From a bacterium (lineage in GTDB: Bacteria; Zhuqueibacterota; Zhuqueibacteria; Zhuqueibacterales; Geothermadaptataceae), in NCBI GenBank assembly GCA_024275575.1, contig JAJRYV010000075.1, positions 1 to 64,000 of the forward strand: a DNA stretch of 64,000 bases, written 5' to 3'. A program made the translations under genes and the position numbers. How positions within the stretch are numbered: the first letter of the stretch is position 1; each line of letters starts with the position of its first letter. Below the pieces are notes generated by a model. The model saw only the letters and a program-made list of their open reading frames with translations, was not told where the DNA came from and did no database searches. Positions 27,207 through 35,840 of this stretch are shown piece by piece.

Positions 27207-27746
27207 TCATTTAAAAATATTGCCAATTAGTTTCTTATCGGCTAAAAGGCAGTCGATTTCACAAATTTCACAGCTTTCAGTTTCATCACACCGCATGCGA
27301 AAGCCGGCAAATTCTTCGAGCAAATTTTTCGATTTTTTTGGATCATTCAGAAGAAAATTCATGAACGAGAGCAATTTTTCTCCGGTTTTCGTGCTGATGA
27401 GATGTTCAATTTTGCAGGCATCGATGTTCGCTGTTTCTTCCGGCACGTTTAAAATATCTTTGAAAAACTTGGTCAAGACCCGCCGCTTCAGGTGAATCAC
27501 CTGAGTGATCGACAATCCTGTTTCGGAAAGTTTGAGAAATTTATTCTCATCTTCCATCACCAGACCACGCTCCTTCAGTGTTTTCAAGGTAATCGAAGCG
27601 CTGCCGCGGGTAATTTTGAGTTTTCGGGCGACATCGGTAACGCGGGCATAACCATTTTGCACCAAAAGGTCACTGATGGCTGTTAAATGGTGGGCAGCGG
27701 AATGCGTGATAATGTTTTGCTCAAATTCTTTCCAAACGTCTTGCAT
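27207..27746 (-). CDS. DtxR/MntR-type metal-dependent regulator with Cys-rich C-terminus
   Basis: 179 aa. Residues ~18-75 form a winged helix (ARVTDVARKLKITRGSASITLKTLKERGLVMEDENKFLKLSETG). The dimer/metal domain keeps the family's C-x2-E-H (DACKIEH, C111, E114, H115), while the usual ancillary-site His/Glu pair is not evident (HLKRRVLTKFF). After a standard length the protein ends with an unusual cluster C153-x5-C159-x2-C162-x3-C166 (RCDETESCEICEIDC), able to hold an Fe-S cluster or zinc. It is the first gene of the feo operon and is preceded by a sigma-70 promoter with an overlapping palindrome, so it probably represses itself and feoAB when iron is plentiful. Metal identity is inference from context. 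Confidence 0.88.
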   Translation of the reverse strand: MQDVWKEFEQNIITHSAAHHLTAISDLLVQNGYARVTDVARKLKITRGSASITLKTLKERGLVMEDENKFLKLSETGLSITQVIHLKRRVLTKFFKDILNVPEETANIDACKIEHLISTKTGEKLLSFMNFLLNDPKKSKNLLEEFAGFRMRCDETESCEICEIDCLLADKKLIGNIFK

Positions 27747-27796
27747 GATTATTCCGGTTTTGTTATGGCACGCATATATTAACCTGATTAACTTTT

Positions 27797-27812
27797 GTTT
27801 AGGTTGCCAAAC
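27797..27812 (-). promoter_or_regulatory. Candidate DtxR-type operator at the feo promoter
   Basis: Imperfect palindrome GTTTAGGTTGCCAAAC (on the minus strand GTTTGGCAACCTAAAC). It resembles TTTAGGTT-type DtxR/IdeR half sites and sits right at the expected transcription start, 6 nt after the -10 box. A second AACCT half site lies ~15 nt farther towards the gene. Confidence 0.55.
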
Positions 27813-27818
27813 ACATGG

Positions 27819-27847
27819 ATTGTACGCAATATTTTACTGTTTGTCAA
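27819..27847 (-). promoter_or_regulatory. Sigma-70 promoter of the dtxR-like/feoAB operon
   Basis: On the minus strand: TTGACA (27842-27847), 17-nt spacer, TACAAT (27819-27824). The -35 box is a perfect consensus and the -10 box matches at five of six bases. The 5' leader to the ATG at 27746 would be about 65 nt. Confidence 0.75.
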
Positions 27848-27975
27848 TATTAAGTTTTTAATTCAGCGCTTTGCTCCGCAATACCAGTGAAATACCCTTT
27901 GAAAAATGGTATTTAGCCTGAATAACTCTCACCCGCAGTCGCAAAACACGAAAAAAATTTCAACACTAAGAAAGC

Positions 27976-28002
27976 AAAACTTTGCGCACTCTGCGGCTTT
28001 GC
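27976..28002 (-). repeat. 27-nt dispersed element, inverted copy
   Basis: The minus strand reads GCAAAGCCGCAGAGTGCGCA followed by AAGTTTT, which differs from 17790-17816 at one base. Confidence 0.75.
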
Positions 28003-28023
28003 TTGATTAAAAAAAAATCAAAC

Positions 28024-28067
28024 CACGAATTCAACAAATTGATTGTATTTAATTTGTGAAATTCGTG
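28024..28067. repeat. CACGAATT inverted repeat (44 nt)
   Basis: Arms CACGAATTcaACAAATT and AATTTGTgaAATTCGTG flank a 10-nt loop; only the two central bases fail to pair. CACGAATT-type units of this kind are common intergenic repeats in environmental genomes. It has no T-tract and is downstream of transketolase. Confidence 0.6.
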
Positions 28068-28288
28068 TAATTTCGCGATTTTGGCTTTCTGCCTGAAAAC
28101 GGCAGAAAATAATTTGTTTAATATTCGTTTCTTTAACCCGCTGTGCTCAAACAGAAGAAAGTCAATATATTATTACCTCATTTTTCCTCAGATAGCCAAT
28201 CAAGATGTGGGACCAGGGGCTAATCAATTAAAAATAGCCTGAAATGATTCAGATATGGGATAACTTCTCTCAAAATGAAAACATGAGC

Positions 28289-30298
28289 TCAGATAATTTC
28301 CAAAGCTTTTGCAGCGATATTTTCCGCCGTGAAACCATATTCTTTAAACAGGATGCCGGCCGGGCTCGAAGTGCCAAAGCGATTATCGATCGTTACCGTA
28401 GTGCCATGTTCACCGATATATTTATGCCAGCCCTGTGCGATACCCGCCTCGATAGCAATTCTGTTTTTAACCGAAACCGGCAAAACGGACTCTCGATAGT
28501 CTGCTGATTGCTGTTCAAAGATTTCCATACATGGCATGCTAACGACGCGGGTAGCAATGTTTTTCTCTTCCAGAATTTCAGCTGCCAACAAGGTTGGATG
28601 AATTTCACTGCCCGATGAAATGAGGACAAATTCCGGTTTGCCGCCGGCTGCTTCTTTTAGGATATAACCACCGTTTTTCACGCCGGAAGCCGGCGTGTAT
28701 TTGGACCGGTCAAGTGTTGGCAGGTTTTGCCGTGTTAAAGCCAGTGCAACCGGATTGTTTTTCAAATTCAGGATGATTTTCCAGGCTTCTGCGACTTCGT
28801 TTGCATCGCAAGGACGCATGAAGATAAGGTTGGGAATGGCGCGTAAAGCAGCAAAATGTTCCACCGGCTGGTGCGTCGGGCCATCCTCTCCCACGCCGAT
28901 ACTGTCATGAGTTAAAATATAAATGACCGGCTGGCGCATTAATGCGGAAAGGCGCAGCGAAGGGCGCAGGTAGTCTGAAAAAATGAGAAAAGTGCTGCAG
29001 TATGGCCGTACCATTTTTGTCAATGCCATGCCGTTGCAAATGCCGGCCATGGCACTTTCCCGCACGCCGAAATGCATGTTGCGGTTTTCATACGCACCCG
29101 GGAAAAAATGACCGCTGCAATTCAGAATTGTTTTTGTGCTCGGTGCTAAATCAGCTGAGCCGCCCATGAGTTCGGGCATTTTTTCAGCAATGCTGTTCAG
29201 CACTTTTGCACCTGATGCACGCGTGGCCATGCCTTTCTCATCGGCAGGAAAAATCGGGATGCTATTTTCGATATTTTTCGGTAAAATACCGACGTTACGG
29301 CGTTCAAACTCCTCAGCTAATGCCGGATGGGCTTTTTTGTATTCAGTGAAAAGCATATCCCATTGTTGCTGCATTTCGGCGCCGCGTTGCAGGGCTTTGC
29401 GAAAGTGAGAACGCACATCATCAGCGACATGAAAATCTCTATCCGCGCTCACACCGAGTGCTTTTTTCGTTGCGATGATTTCCTCCGTGCCCAGCGGCTC
29501 GCCGTGGGCTGAGGCGGTGCCCGCTTTGTTGGGAGAACCAAAACCGATCATCGTGCGCGCTGCGATAATTGAAGGTTTGTCTGTTATCTTTTTCGCATTG
29601 ATTATGGCTTCAATATATGCTGCCGCATTATTACCGTCTTCGATTGCTTGCGTGTGCCAGCCATACGATTCGAAACGCGCCAGTCGATCTTCACGAAAAG
29701 TGATGTCGGTATCTCCCTCAATACTGATGTGGTTATCATCGTAAAGGCAGATGAGTTTTCCGAGTTCGAGCGTGCCGGCGAGGGAAGCGGCTTCCGCAGT
29801 TAAACCTTCCATCAAATCACCGTCGCCCACGATAGCGTAAGTGTGAAAATTGACGATTTCGAATCCTGGTCGGTTAAAAACCGCCGCGAGATGGGCCGCG
29901 GCAATAGCCATACCGACACTATTGGCAAATCCCTGGCCCAGCGGCCCTGTCGTCGTTTCAACGCCGGGTGTATGGTTAACCTCGGGATGTCCCGGGGTTT
30001 TGCTGCCCCATTGACGGAAATTTTTAATGTCTTCAAGGGAGAGTTCATAACCATAGAGATGCAGCAGACTATAAAGCAGCATCGAACCATGTCCGCCGGA
30101 AAGAACAAAGCGGTCGCGGTTTTGCCAGTTGGGATTGGCCGGATTATGCCGTAGAAAACGATCCCACAGCACATAAGCCATCGGTGCGGCGCCGAGAGGC
30201 AAACCCGGATGACCTGAGTTGGCTTTTTCAATGGCATCGATGGACAGGCTACGGATGGTGTTGATGCACTGTATATCAAGAACTGTTATTTCTTTCAT
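28289..30298 (-). CDS. tkt: Transketolase
   Basis: ThDP- and Mg-dependent enzyme of the pentose phosphate pathway that moves two-carbon units between sugar phosphates. About 669 aa, usual length. N-terminal [21 protein letters not shown], the ThDP motif [40 protein letters not shown] (GDG...N), [25 protein letters not shown], the pyrimidine-domain [19 protein letters not shown] and [28 protein letters not shown], and a C-terminal domain ending [18 protein letters not shown] start at the ATG at 30298 ([16 protein letters not shown]), which has GAAAGG upstream; the track's longer start adds 17 residues that do not look conserved. Single gene. Confidence 0.96.
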   Translation of the reverse strand: MKEITVLDIQCINTIRSLSIDAIEKANSGHPGLPLGAAPMAYVLWDRFLRHNPANPNWQNRDRFVLSGGHGSMLLYSLLHLYGYELSLEDIKNFRQWGSKTPGHPEVNHTPGVETTTGPLGQGFANSVGMAIAAAHLAAVFNRPGFEIVNFHTYAIVGDGDLMEGLTAEAASLAGTLELGKLICLYDDNHISIEGDTDITFREDRLARFESYGWHTQAIEDGNNAAAYIEAIINAKKITDKPSIIAARTMIGFGSPNKAGTASAHGEPLGTEEIIATKKALGVSADRDFHVADDVRSHFRKALQRGAEMQQQWDMLFTEYKKAHPALAEEFERRNVGILPKNIENSIPIFPADEKGMATRASGAKVLNSIAEKMPELMGGSADLAPSTKTILNCSGHFFPGAYENRNMHFGVRESAMAGICNGMALTKMVRPYCSTFLIFSDYLRPSLRLSALMRQPVIYILTHDSIGVGEDGPTHQPVEHFAALRAIPNLIFMRPCDANEVAEAWKIILNLKNNPVALALTRQNLPTLDRSKYTPASGVKNGGYILKEAAGGKPEFVLISSGSEIHPTLLAAEILEEKNIATRVVSMPCMEIFEQQSADYRESVLPVSVKNRIAIEAGIAQGWHKYIGEHGTTVTIDNRFGTSSPAGILFKEYGFTAENIAAKALEII

Positions 30299-30596
30299 TT
30301 TTGCAGACCTTTCGAATTCAGAAAACCAGATGCTAAGCGTGGCAATCAAAATGAGCGGCCTCAGTTCAGCCGGCAGGAAGCAAGGCCGGACTGTGGCCGT
30401 GGATGAAATGAGTTTGAAGCATTACAAGGATCGATTATACGATATGTCGAAATAAGTATCAAGTGAAATGAATACTCCAATTTACAACCTTGGAGAATGG
30501 TCGGTGAAAAATAATGTGCGAGCAGGAGAATCATTGCATTTACAGAGCAAATTTAATATACTCAGCGATCTTTTGTTGAAATTGAAAAGGACAACT
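30299..30596. other. Divergent intergenic region
   Basis: About 298 bases between transketolase (minus) and the PLD-family gene (plus). A weak candidate plus-strand promoter is TTGAAG-N16-TATACG near 30412-30440. The in-frame extension of the PLD ORF back to 30468 lacks a ribosome-binding site. Confidence 0.35.
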
Positions 30597-31685
30597 ATGA
30601 AAATTGAGATACTCATCGATTCGCCGCTTTTCTGGGCTGATTTGAAAAAAGAAATCTTGGCGGCAAAACACTGTGTTTACGGACAAACGATGTCTTTTGA
30701 GGGAGATACAGTGGGAAAAATGTTTTCCAAAATCCTTCGTCAATCGCAGGCGAAAGACAAACGGCTGCTGCTCGATTCCTACATTCGCGCCATCATTAAC
30801 GACAAGTTTTTATACACGCTTAAAAACCGCCGCGACAAAGAGCTCATGCACGAAGTTCGCGAGACGGCAAAACTTATCGAAGAAAACAGAGAAGCCGGCA
30901 TTCGCAGCAAATTTACCAACCCGTTGGGGTTTCTTTTTCACAAAATTTCCATGCGCAATCATAAAAAGCTGGTGATCATCGATGAGCGTATCGCGTATAT
31001 CGGTGGCATCAATTTTTGCGATCATAATTTTTACTGGCATGATATGATGCTGCGCATCGAAGAACCGCAAATCGTCGAATATTTGAAAGCGGATTTTCTC
31101 GCAACTTGGCGAGGCAAAAATATTGGCACAGTAAAAGAAATCGGTGACTTTACGCTGATCACCCTCGACAAGCGCAATAATGAAAAACTCTTCCTGCCGG
31201 TATTTGAGCTTATCGATACAGCAAAGACTTCAATTTTTGTTGAGAGTCCCTATCTCACCTTCCCTTTTTGCGATCATCTGCGGCAGGCTGTGGCGCGCGG
31301 TGTCGAAGTGACGATCTGTAGCCCGGACGCCAATAACTGGGGCCTGATGCGCGATTACATGCTCTGGGAAGCAGGGCGTTCCGGCTTCAATTTGCAGCTC
31401 TATCAAGGAAAAATGTCGCATTTGAAAGGCATGCTCATCGATAGTGAGAACCTGATCGTCGGTTCGAGCAATTATGATTTTCTCAGCTATCGGGCGCATA
31501 TCGAAAACATCGCAATTATTCGGGATGCCGGTGTCGTGCGCCAGTTCGTTGAACGAGTCATCGAAGCAGACTTGAAAAATTCGCGGCCGGCAACAGCCGA
31601 AGAGCTCGCAACCGATGGCCGGAAGGCAAAACGAAGCATGCAAATTCTGGAGAATATCTGCCGAATTTTAAAATATGTGCCGTAA
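30597..31685 (+). CDS. Phospholipase D-family protein (cardiolipin-synthase-like)
   Basis: About 362 aa with two HKD motifs, each H-x-K-x4-D: NHKKLVIIDERIAYIGGINFCDH in the first half and SHLKGMLIDSENLIVGSSNYDF in the second. Such proteins form a covalent phosphohistidine during phosphatidyl transfer or hydrolysis, as in cardiolipin synthase. There are no N-terminal membrane helices, unlike ClsA, so a soluble ClsB-like or other PLD role is possible. The chosen ATG (MKIEILIDSPLFW) has AAGGAC 4-5 nt upstream; the track start at 30468 is less likely. Monocistronic. Confidence 0.85.
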   Translation: MKIEILIDSPLFWADLKKEILAAKHCVYGQTMSFEGDTVGKMFSKILRQSQAKDKRLLLDSYIRAIINDKFLYTLKNRRDKELMHEVRETAKLIEENREAGIRSKFTNPLGFLFHKISMRNHKKLVIIDERIAYIGGINFCDHNFYWHDMMLRIEEPQIVEYLKADFLATWRGKNIGTVKEIGDFTLITLDKRNNEKLFLPVFELIDTAKTSIFVESPYLTFPFCDHLRQAVARGVEVTICSPDANNWGLMRDYMLWEAGRSGFNLQLYQGKMSHLKGMLIDSENLIVGSSNYDFLSYRAHIENIAIIRDAGVVRQFVERVIEADLKNSRPATAEELATDGRKAKRSMQILENICRILKYVP

Positions 31686-32127
31686 TATTTTCGCCGATTT
31701 GTATTCTCACAAGATCGTGGAGGCGTTGAGCATGGAAAGGCTAAGAGCCGGTCAATCTTATAAAATACGACTGGGGTAAATTTAAAAAAGCGGTGAGAAA
31801 AATTTGTTTGAATCATCCTGCATTATGTATGAATAAATAATTTGTCAACGCCGGAGTGCAGCTCTTTTATGAGCTGCAACTCACATTGCATAAAGGCGAT
31901 GCACTCCCAAAGCAAACAATAAAGTTTATGAATGGAACAGGTTAAAAAAAATTTAATGCGCATTTCAAATTTATGCTCGTACTCTTTCAACGACAAAAAA
32001 ATCGGCAAGCATTGCACTGCATCTTTGTTTTTATTCACTCGCTTGCCAATTTGTAAATGGAGAAACTCCGCCCTGTATTGAATTTCAACATGCACGACAC
32101 CGCAGGGTGGTGGACTCCTGCTACAGC
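31686..32127. other. Structured intergenic region downstream of PLD gene and proA
   Basis: 442 bases between convergent genes. It holds a two-hairpin palindromic element (31853-31907) and a 7-bp long-range inverted repeat GGCAAGC / GCTTGCC (32004-32010 and 32041-32047). The 115-codon minus-strand ORF that covers much of it is made of this palindromic sequence and I do not accept it as a gene. Confidence 0.5.
31853..31907. repeat. BIME-like double hairpin element
   Basis: The ends GGAGTGCA and TGCACTCC are perfect inverted repeats. Inside are two hairpins: TGCAGCTC-ttttat-GAGCTGCA (perfect 8-bp stem) and TGCAT-aaaggcg-ATGCA. The layout, two inward-facing palindromes within an outer palindrome, is that of REP/BIME-type elements. 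Confidence 0.65.
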
Positions 32128-33381
32128 TTACACGCGAATCTGCCCGTTTCCCCGCACAACATATTTCCAACTCGTTAAAGCTTGCAGGCCCATGGGGCCG
32201 CGTGCATGTAATTTCTGTGTCGAAATACCGATTTCGGCACCATAACCAAACTCAAAACCATCCGTAAACCGCGTGCTTGCGTTCACATACACCGCCGCCG
32301 CATCGGTTTCAGCGAGAAACTTTTCAGCCGCTGCGATGTTTTGCGTGACGATCGCTTCGCTATGTTTTGAGCTGAACCGACGAATATGTTCGATCGCCGC
32401 CTCCAGCGAGGGCACGATTTTTACCGATAGAATCAGGCTGAGAAACTCTTCTTGCCAATCGTTTTGCTGCGCTTTTTTTGCCGGCAGAAAAACAGCACAG
32501 GTTTGTTCACAGCCGCGTATTTCAACTCCTTTTTCACTCATCGTTTGGAGAATTTGCGGTAATAAACCCTGTGCATGAGCCTGATGAACCAGCAAAGTTT
32601 CCATGGCATTGCAAACACCGGGGCGTTGGGTTTTCGCATTTACGGCAATATCATGTGCCATCTGCGCTTGTGCGCTTTCATCGATATAAACATGGCAATT
32701 TCCCACACCCGTTTCGATCACCGGCACCGTGGCATTTTTTACTACAGATTGAATCAACGAGGCGCCGCCACGGGGTATCAAAACGTCGATCAGGCCGTTG
32801 GCCTGCATCATATCCTGCGCTTGCGCCCGATCGGTACTTTCAATGAGTTGAATACAATCACGCGGCAGACCGGCCTCTTCAACCGCTGAAGCGATCACCG
32901 AAACGAGTTCCATATTGGAATGGAAAGCAGCCTTGCCGCCGCGCAAAATCACCGCATTGCCGGCTTTTAAACAAAGCGCTGCGGCATCGACGGTAACGTT
33001 GGGGCGGGCTTCATAAATAATGCCGATGACACCCAGCGGTACCTGTATTTTTGCAACGTGCAGTCCGTTCGGACGAATATCACCACCGAGCACAATACCG
33101 ACAGGATCGGGCAAGGCGATAATCTGCTCCACCGCCGCCGCGATTGAATCGATGCGCGGCCCGGTCAGCAGCAAACGGTCGAACAGCGATTCTTTCAGCC
33201 CATCGCGTTTACCGGTTTGCATATCCACCTCGTTCGCGGCCATTATTTTTTTACTGTTCCGGCGCAAAGCATCGGCAATTTTTTGCAAAGCTCTATTTTT
33301 AGCCGCTGTGGAGGCGGTTGCGAGTCCGTTTGCCGCAGACTGTGCTTTCACCCCTTTAATTTGGATTTCATTTGAACTCAT
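32128..33381 (-). CDS. proA: Gamma-glutamyl phosphate reductase
   Basis: Second step of proline synthesis: NADPH-dependent reduction of gamma-glutamyl phosphate to glutamate semialdehyde. 417 aa, normal length, aldehyde-dehydrogenase fold. Signatures: VPLGVIGIIYEARPNVTVDAAALCLKAGNAVILRGGKAAFHSN, LIPRGGASLIQSVVKNATVPVIETGVGNCHVYIDESA, the active-site Cys in NAKTQRPGVCNAMETLLVH, and VNASTRFTDGFEFGYGAEIGISTQKLHARGPMGLQALTSWKYVVRGNGQIR at the end. The ATG lies 14 nt inside the end of proB, so the two are translationally coupled. Confidence 0.96.
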   Translation of the reverse strand: MSSNEIQIKGVKAQSAANGLATASTAAKNRALQKIADALRRNSKKIMAANEVDMQTGKRDGLKESLFDRLLLTGPRIDSIAAAVEQIIALPDPVGIVLGGDIRPNGLHVAKIQVPLGVIGIIYEARPNVTVDAAALCLKAGNAVILRGGKAAFHSNMELVSVIASAVEEAGLPRDCIQLIESTDRAQAQDMMQANGLIDVLIPRGGASLIQSVVKNATVPVIETGVGNCHVYIDESAQAQMAHDIAVNAKTQRPGVCNAMETLLVHQAHAQGLLPQILQTMSEKGVEIRGCEQTCAVFLPAKKAQQNDWQEEFLSLILSVKIVPSLEAAIEHIRRFSSKHSEAIVTQNIAAAEKFLAETDAAAVYVNASTRFTDGFEFGYGAEIGISTQKLHARGPMGLQALTSWKYVVRGNGQIRV

Positions 33382-34504
33382 GTACGCCCTCCTTTCGATG
33401 GCGAAAAATAAAAAGATTATCGCGGTGAACGATTTCTGGATTACCCTGGTAGCCTAAAATTTGCAGAAAAAGCCGGCTGTGAATGCCTTTGAGTTTTTCG
33501 ATTTCAACAGCGTTGTAATTCACCAGTCCGCGGGCAATTTCCTCACCCTTTAAATTGGTCACAGCCACGATATCGCCGGCCTGAAATTGCCCCAACGCCC
33601 TGACGATGCCTGCCGCGAGCAAACTTTTTTTCCGCCCCATCAGGGCATTAAACGCCCCGTCATCAACGATGATATTGCCGTTGACCGCGCTGCTCATGCC
33701 GATCCAGCGTTTGCGGCTATCACGCCAATCAGCTTGCGGCAGGAAATGCGTGCCGACATCATCGTTTGCCAGCAATCGGGCAAGGATGTTTTCCTCCCGA
33801 CCGTTGGCAATAAAAACATGCGCTCCTCCCTCGGTGGCGATGCGCGCACCATCAATTTTTGTGGTCATGCCGCCGCGGCTGTGCGCCGAAATAGATTTGC
33901 CGGCCAGCTCACCAATTTCCGGGGTGATCATTTTGATTTCGCTAATGCGTTCGCCCAGTTCGTGGCCCTCTCTCTTGTGCAGGCCAGCGACATCGGAGAG
34001 GAATATAAGTGTGCCGGCGTTCACCAGCCCGGTCACTTGCGCGGCGAGATTATCATTATCCCCAAATTTAATTTCCTCGGCGGAAATCGTATCATTTTCA
34101 TTGATGATGGGGATGACTTTTTTTTCGAACAAAGTGAAAAGCGTATTGCGGGCATTGAGGTAGCGGCTGCGAACACGAAAATCATCGGCCACCAGCAAAA
34201 TCTGCGCAATGGTGATTTTTTCTTGCTGAAAAAGATGATTATAAATATCGATCAGCAAACCCTGACCCACCGCAGCCGCTGCCTGGGATTCACGCAGGCT
34301 GCGAACTTTTTTCAAACCCAGGCGTGCCATGCCGACACGCACTGCACCCGAACTCACAAGCACGACTTCATGTCCCGAATGAGCGAGCGCTGCCAACTGC
34401 TTGGTAAATTCACGCAGGTATTGCTTGTCCAGCAGGCCGGATTTATCAGTGAGTGTATTGGTGCCGACTTTTACGACGAGCCGTTTCGTGCTCCCCATTT
34501 TCAT
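33368..34504 (-). CDS. proB: Glutamate 5-kinase
   Basis: First step of proline synthesis: ATP-dependent phosphorylation of glutamate, normally feedback-inhibited by proline. 378 aa: amino-acid kinase domain (RLVVKVGTNTL, EVVLVSSGAVRVGMARLGL, PIINENDTISAEEIKFGDNDNLAAQVTGLVNAGTLIFLSDVAGL, HSRGGMTTKIDGARIATEGGAHVFIANGR) followed by a C-terminal PUA domain (ALGQFQAGDIVAVTNLKGEEIARGLVNYNAVEIEKLKG). AGGAG is 8 nt before the ATG. Operon proB-proA with overlap. Confidence 0.96.
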   Translation of the reverse strand: MKMGSTKRLVVKVGTNTLTDKSGLLDKQYLREFTKQLAALAHSGHEVVLVSSGAVRVGMARLGLKKVRSLRESQAAAAVGQGLLIDIYNHLFQQEKITIAQILLVADDFRVRSRYLNARNTLFTLFEKKVIPIINENDTISAEEIKFGDNDNLAAQVTGLVNAGTLIFLSDVAGLHKREGHELGERISEIKMITPEIGELAGKSISAHSRGGMTTKIDGARIATEGGAHVFIANGREENILARLLANDDVGTHFLPQADWRDSRKRWIGMSSAVNGNIIVDDGAFNALMGRKKSLLAAGIVRALGQFQAGDIVAVTNLKGEEIARGLVNYNAVEIEKLKGIHSRLFLQILGYQGNPEIVHRDNLFIFRHRKEGVHEFK

Positions 34505-35107
34505 TGAAATTCTCCTAAGGATTCAAATTAAAATGATGGAAAATACAGGTTTTTGCATAAACATGCAAAACTTATGTCCGGCACAATAAATTTCACAAAC
34601 AATCGATATGCAATTGAGCGAAAGTGAGATAAACCGGAACGGCCGGGGTATCAAAGAAATCGACCGTTACAGCGATTCTTAAGAGAAGAAAATACAAACT
34701 TTATTTATCGGTAGTTTATTGCTCCGGTGTTGTTTATTTTGGAATTTTTCAGCCCTATGGCAGAAGACATTTTTCTTTCCGAAAATACGGTTTTTCATCG
34801 CCAGATGCTTTCATCTCTGTAACTCGTCAGCGCACCAGGCGGACGCTGAACGAGATACTAATCCCTGGTTGAATAGCGCTGCTTGGTCATGTAAATGTTT
34901 GTGCCCCTTTACTAAAAATCTGGTCGGAACCTCCTGTATTCATTAGAATCTTGCACTCTCCGGAAAATCTGAGTATATTTAGAACAATCAAATATTTTGT
35001 CATACCGGTCATACACAAGCGATCTTGAGACGAATGCAAAAGACAGAACATCTTGTTGAGCATAATGATTGCCGGTTCATCCATTTCAAAAAAAGTGAGT
35101 AGGGGAA
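34505..35107. other. Long intergenic region upstream of proB
   Basis: 603 bases with no gene I can support. It should hold the proB promoter (left edge) and the promoter of the pRiA4b-family gene (right edge). The only feature recognised is the 33-nt repeat remnant at 34826-34858. The 75- and 81-codon ORFs here lack ribosome-binding sites and conserved features. Confidence 0.5.
34826..34858 (-). repeat. Deletion derivative of the ~122-bp repeat (copy D)
   Basis: GTCAGCGCACCAGGCGGACG continues CTGAACGAGATAC. This joins the left 25 bases and the right 15 bases of copy A (17631-17752). The junction falls in ACGCTGA, which occurs near both ends of the full copy, so the centre appears to have been lost between these 7-bp direct repeats. 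Confidence 0.65.
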
Positions 35108-35701
35108 ATGTCTGCAAAAAAAACATCATCAAAAAGTATCTACCAGATCAAAGTAACCCTGCAATACAGCAATCCGCCAATCTGGAGAAGGCTGTTGGTT
35201 GCCGGCAATGCTACGTTATTAGATTTACATAAAATCATTCAGGTTGCGATGGGATGGACCAATAGCCATCTGCACCAGTTTATTATAGACGGTGAGTATT
35301 ACAGTATACCGAGTGAAGATTATTGGGAACCAGTCATCGATGAGCGCAAGTATCAAATTGCGAATATTGCACCAGGGGAAGGCAGTAAATTTATTTATGA
35401 ATATGACTTTGGTGATAGCTGGGAACATGTGATCATTGTCGAGAAAATCCAGCCTATAGATCCCGAAAAAAAATATCCATTCTGCATGGCAGGGGAAAGA
35501 GTTTGTCCGCCGGAGGATGTTGGTGGAATAGGAGGTTTTACAGTGTTTTTAGATGCAATGAAAAACCCCAAACATGAAGAACACGAATCATATATGGAGT
35601 GGCATGGTGGACCATATGACCCAGAAGCGATAGACCTGGATAAGATAAATAAAACGTTGCAGGCGATTGATCAAATCGATTGGTGGATTGAAGATGAATG
35701 A
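35108..35701 (+). CDS. Plasmid pRiA4b ORF-3 family protein
   Basis: 197 aa. Matches the pRiA4b ORF-3-like family by YQIKVTLQYSNPPIWRRLLVAGNATLLDLHKIIQVAMGWTNSHLHQFIIDGEYY, FIYEYDFGDSWEHVIIVEKI and CMAGERVCPPEDVGGIGGFTVFLDAMKNPKHEEHESYMEWHGG-PYDPEAIDLDKIN. Function unknown. Relatives occur on plasmids, in IS elements as passengers and on chromosomes. AGGGGA precedes the ATG. No transposase or inverted repeat is seen nearby, so mobility is not supported here; a 603-nt gap precedes the gene. Confidence 0.88.
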   Translation: MSAKKTSSKSIYQIKVTLQYSNPPIWRRLLVAGNATLLDLHKIIQVAMGWTNSHLHQFIIDGEYYSIPSEDYWEPVIDERKYQIANIAPGEGSKFIYEYDFGDSWEHVIIVEKIQPIDPEKKYPFCMAGERVCPPEDVGGIGGFTVFLDAMKNPKHEEHESYMEWHGGPYDPEAIDLDKINKTLQAIDQIDWWIEDE

Positions 35702-35840
35702 ATCCCCTCATCAGAAGTATTGTTTATTGCCGCATTTCTCAACCCTTTCACGCTTGGCATGGTGTTGCTCATTTTTGCGGTATTGAAATATGGATGGTAC
35801 ATCGAGGAAATAATTGCAAGTCGCTGCATGGTTCAGTATT

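Larger units (their letters stand above)
27862..28288. other. Repeat-bearing intergenic region
   Basis: 427 bases between the feo promoter and the 3' end of transketolase. It contains the inverted copy of the 27-nt GCAAAGCCGCAGAG element, a long CACGAATT hairpin (both listed) and an 8-bp hairpin TTTCTGCC / GGCAGAAA at 28086-28108 that lacks a T-tract. No gene seen. Confidence 0.5.

Noticed and set aside
27900-28080. Repeat cluster as a CRISPR array
   Set aside because: The repeats are inverted and unlike one another, with no regular spacing or spacers.
28086-28108. Hairpin TTTCTGCC/GGCAGAAA as a transketolase terminator
   Set aside because: No T-tract on the minus strand after the stem, and it is ~180 nt past the stop codon.
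31823-32170. 115-codon minus-strand ORF covering the gap between PLD and proA
   Set aside because: Built largely from palindromic repeat sequence, overlaps the proA 3' end and has no ribosome-binding site.
33587-34507. 306-codon plus-strand ORF opposite proB
   Set aside because: An antisense shadow of proB; its translation is His/Phe/Ile-rich without domain features.
35108-35701. Possible insertion-sequence origin of the pRiA4b ORF-3-like gene
   Set aside because: No transposase, terminal inverted repeats or target duplication are visible nearby, so a mobile element is not supported.
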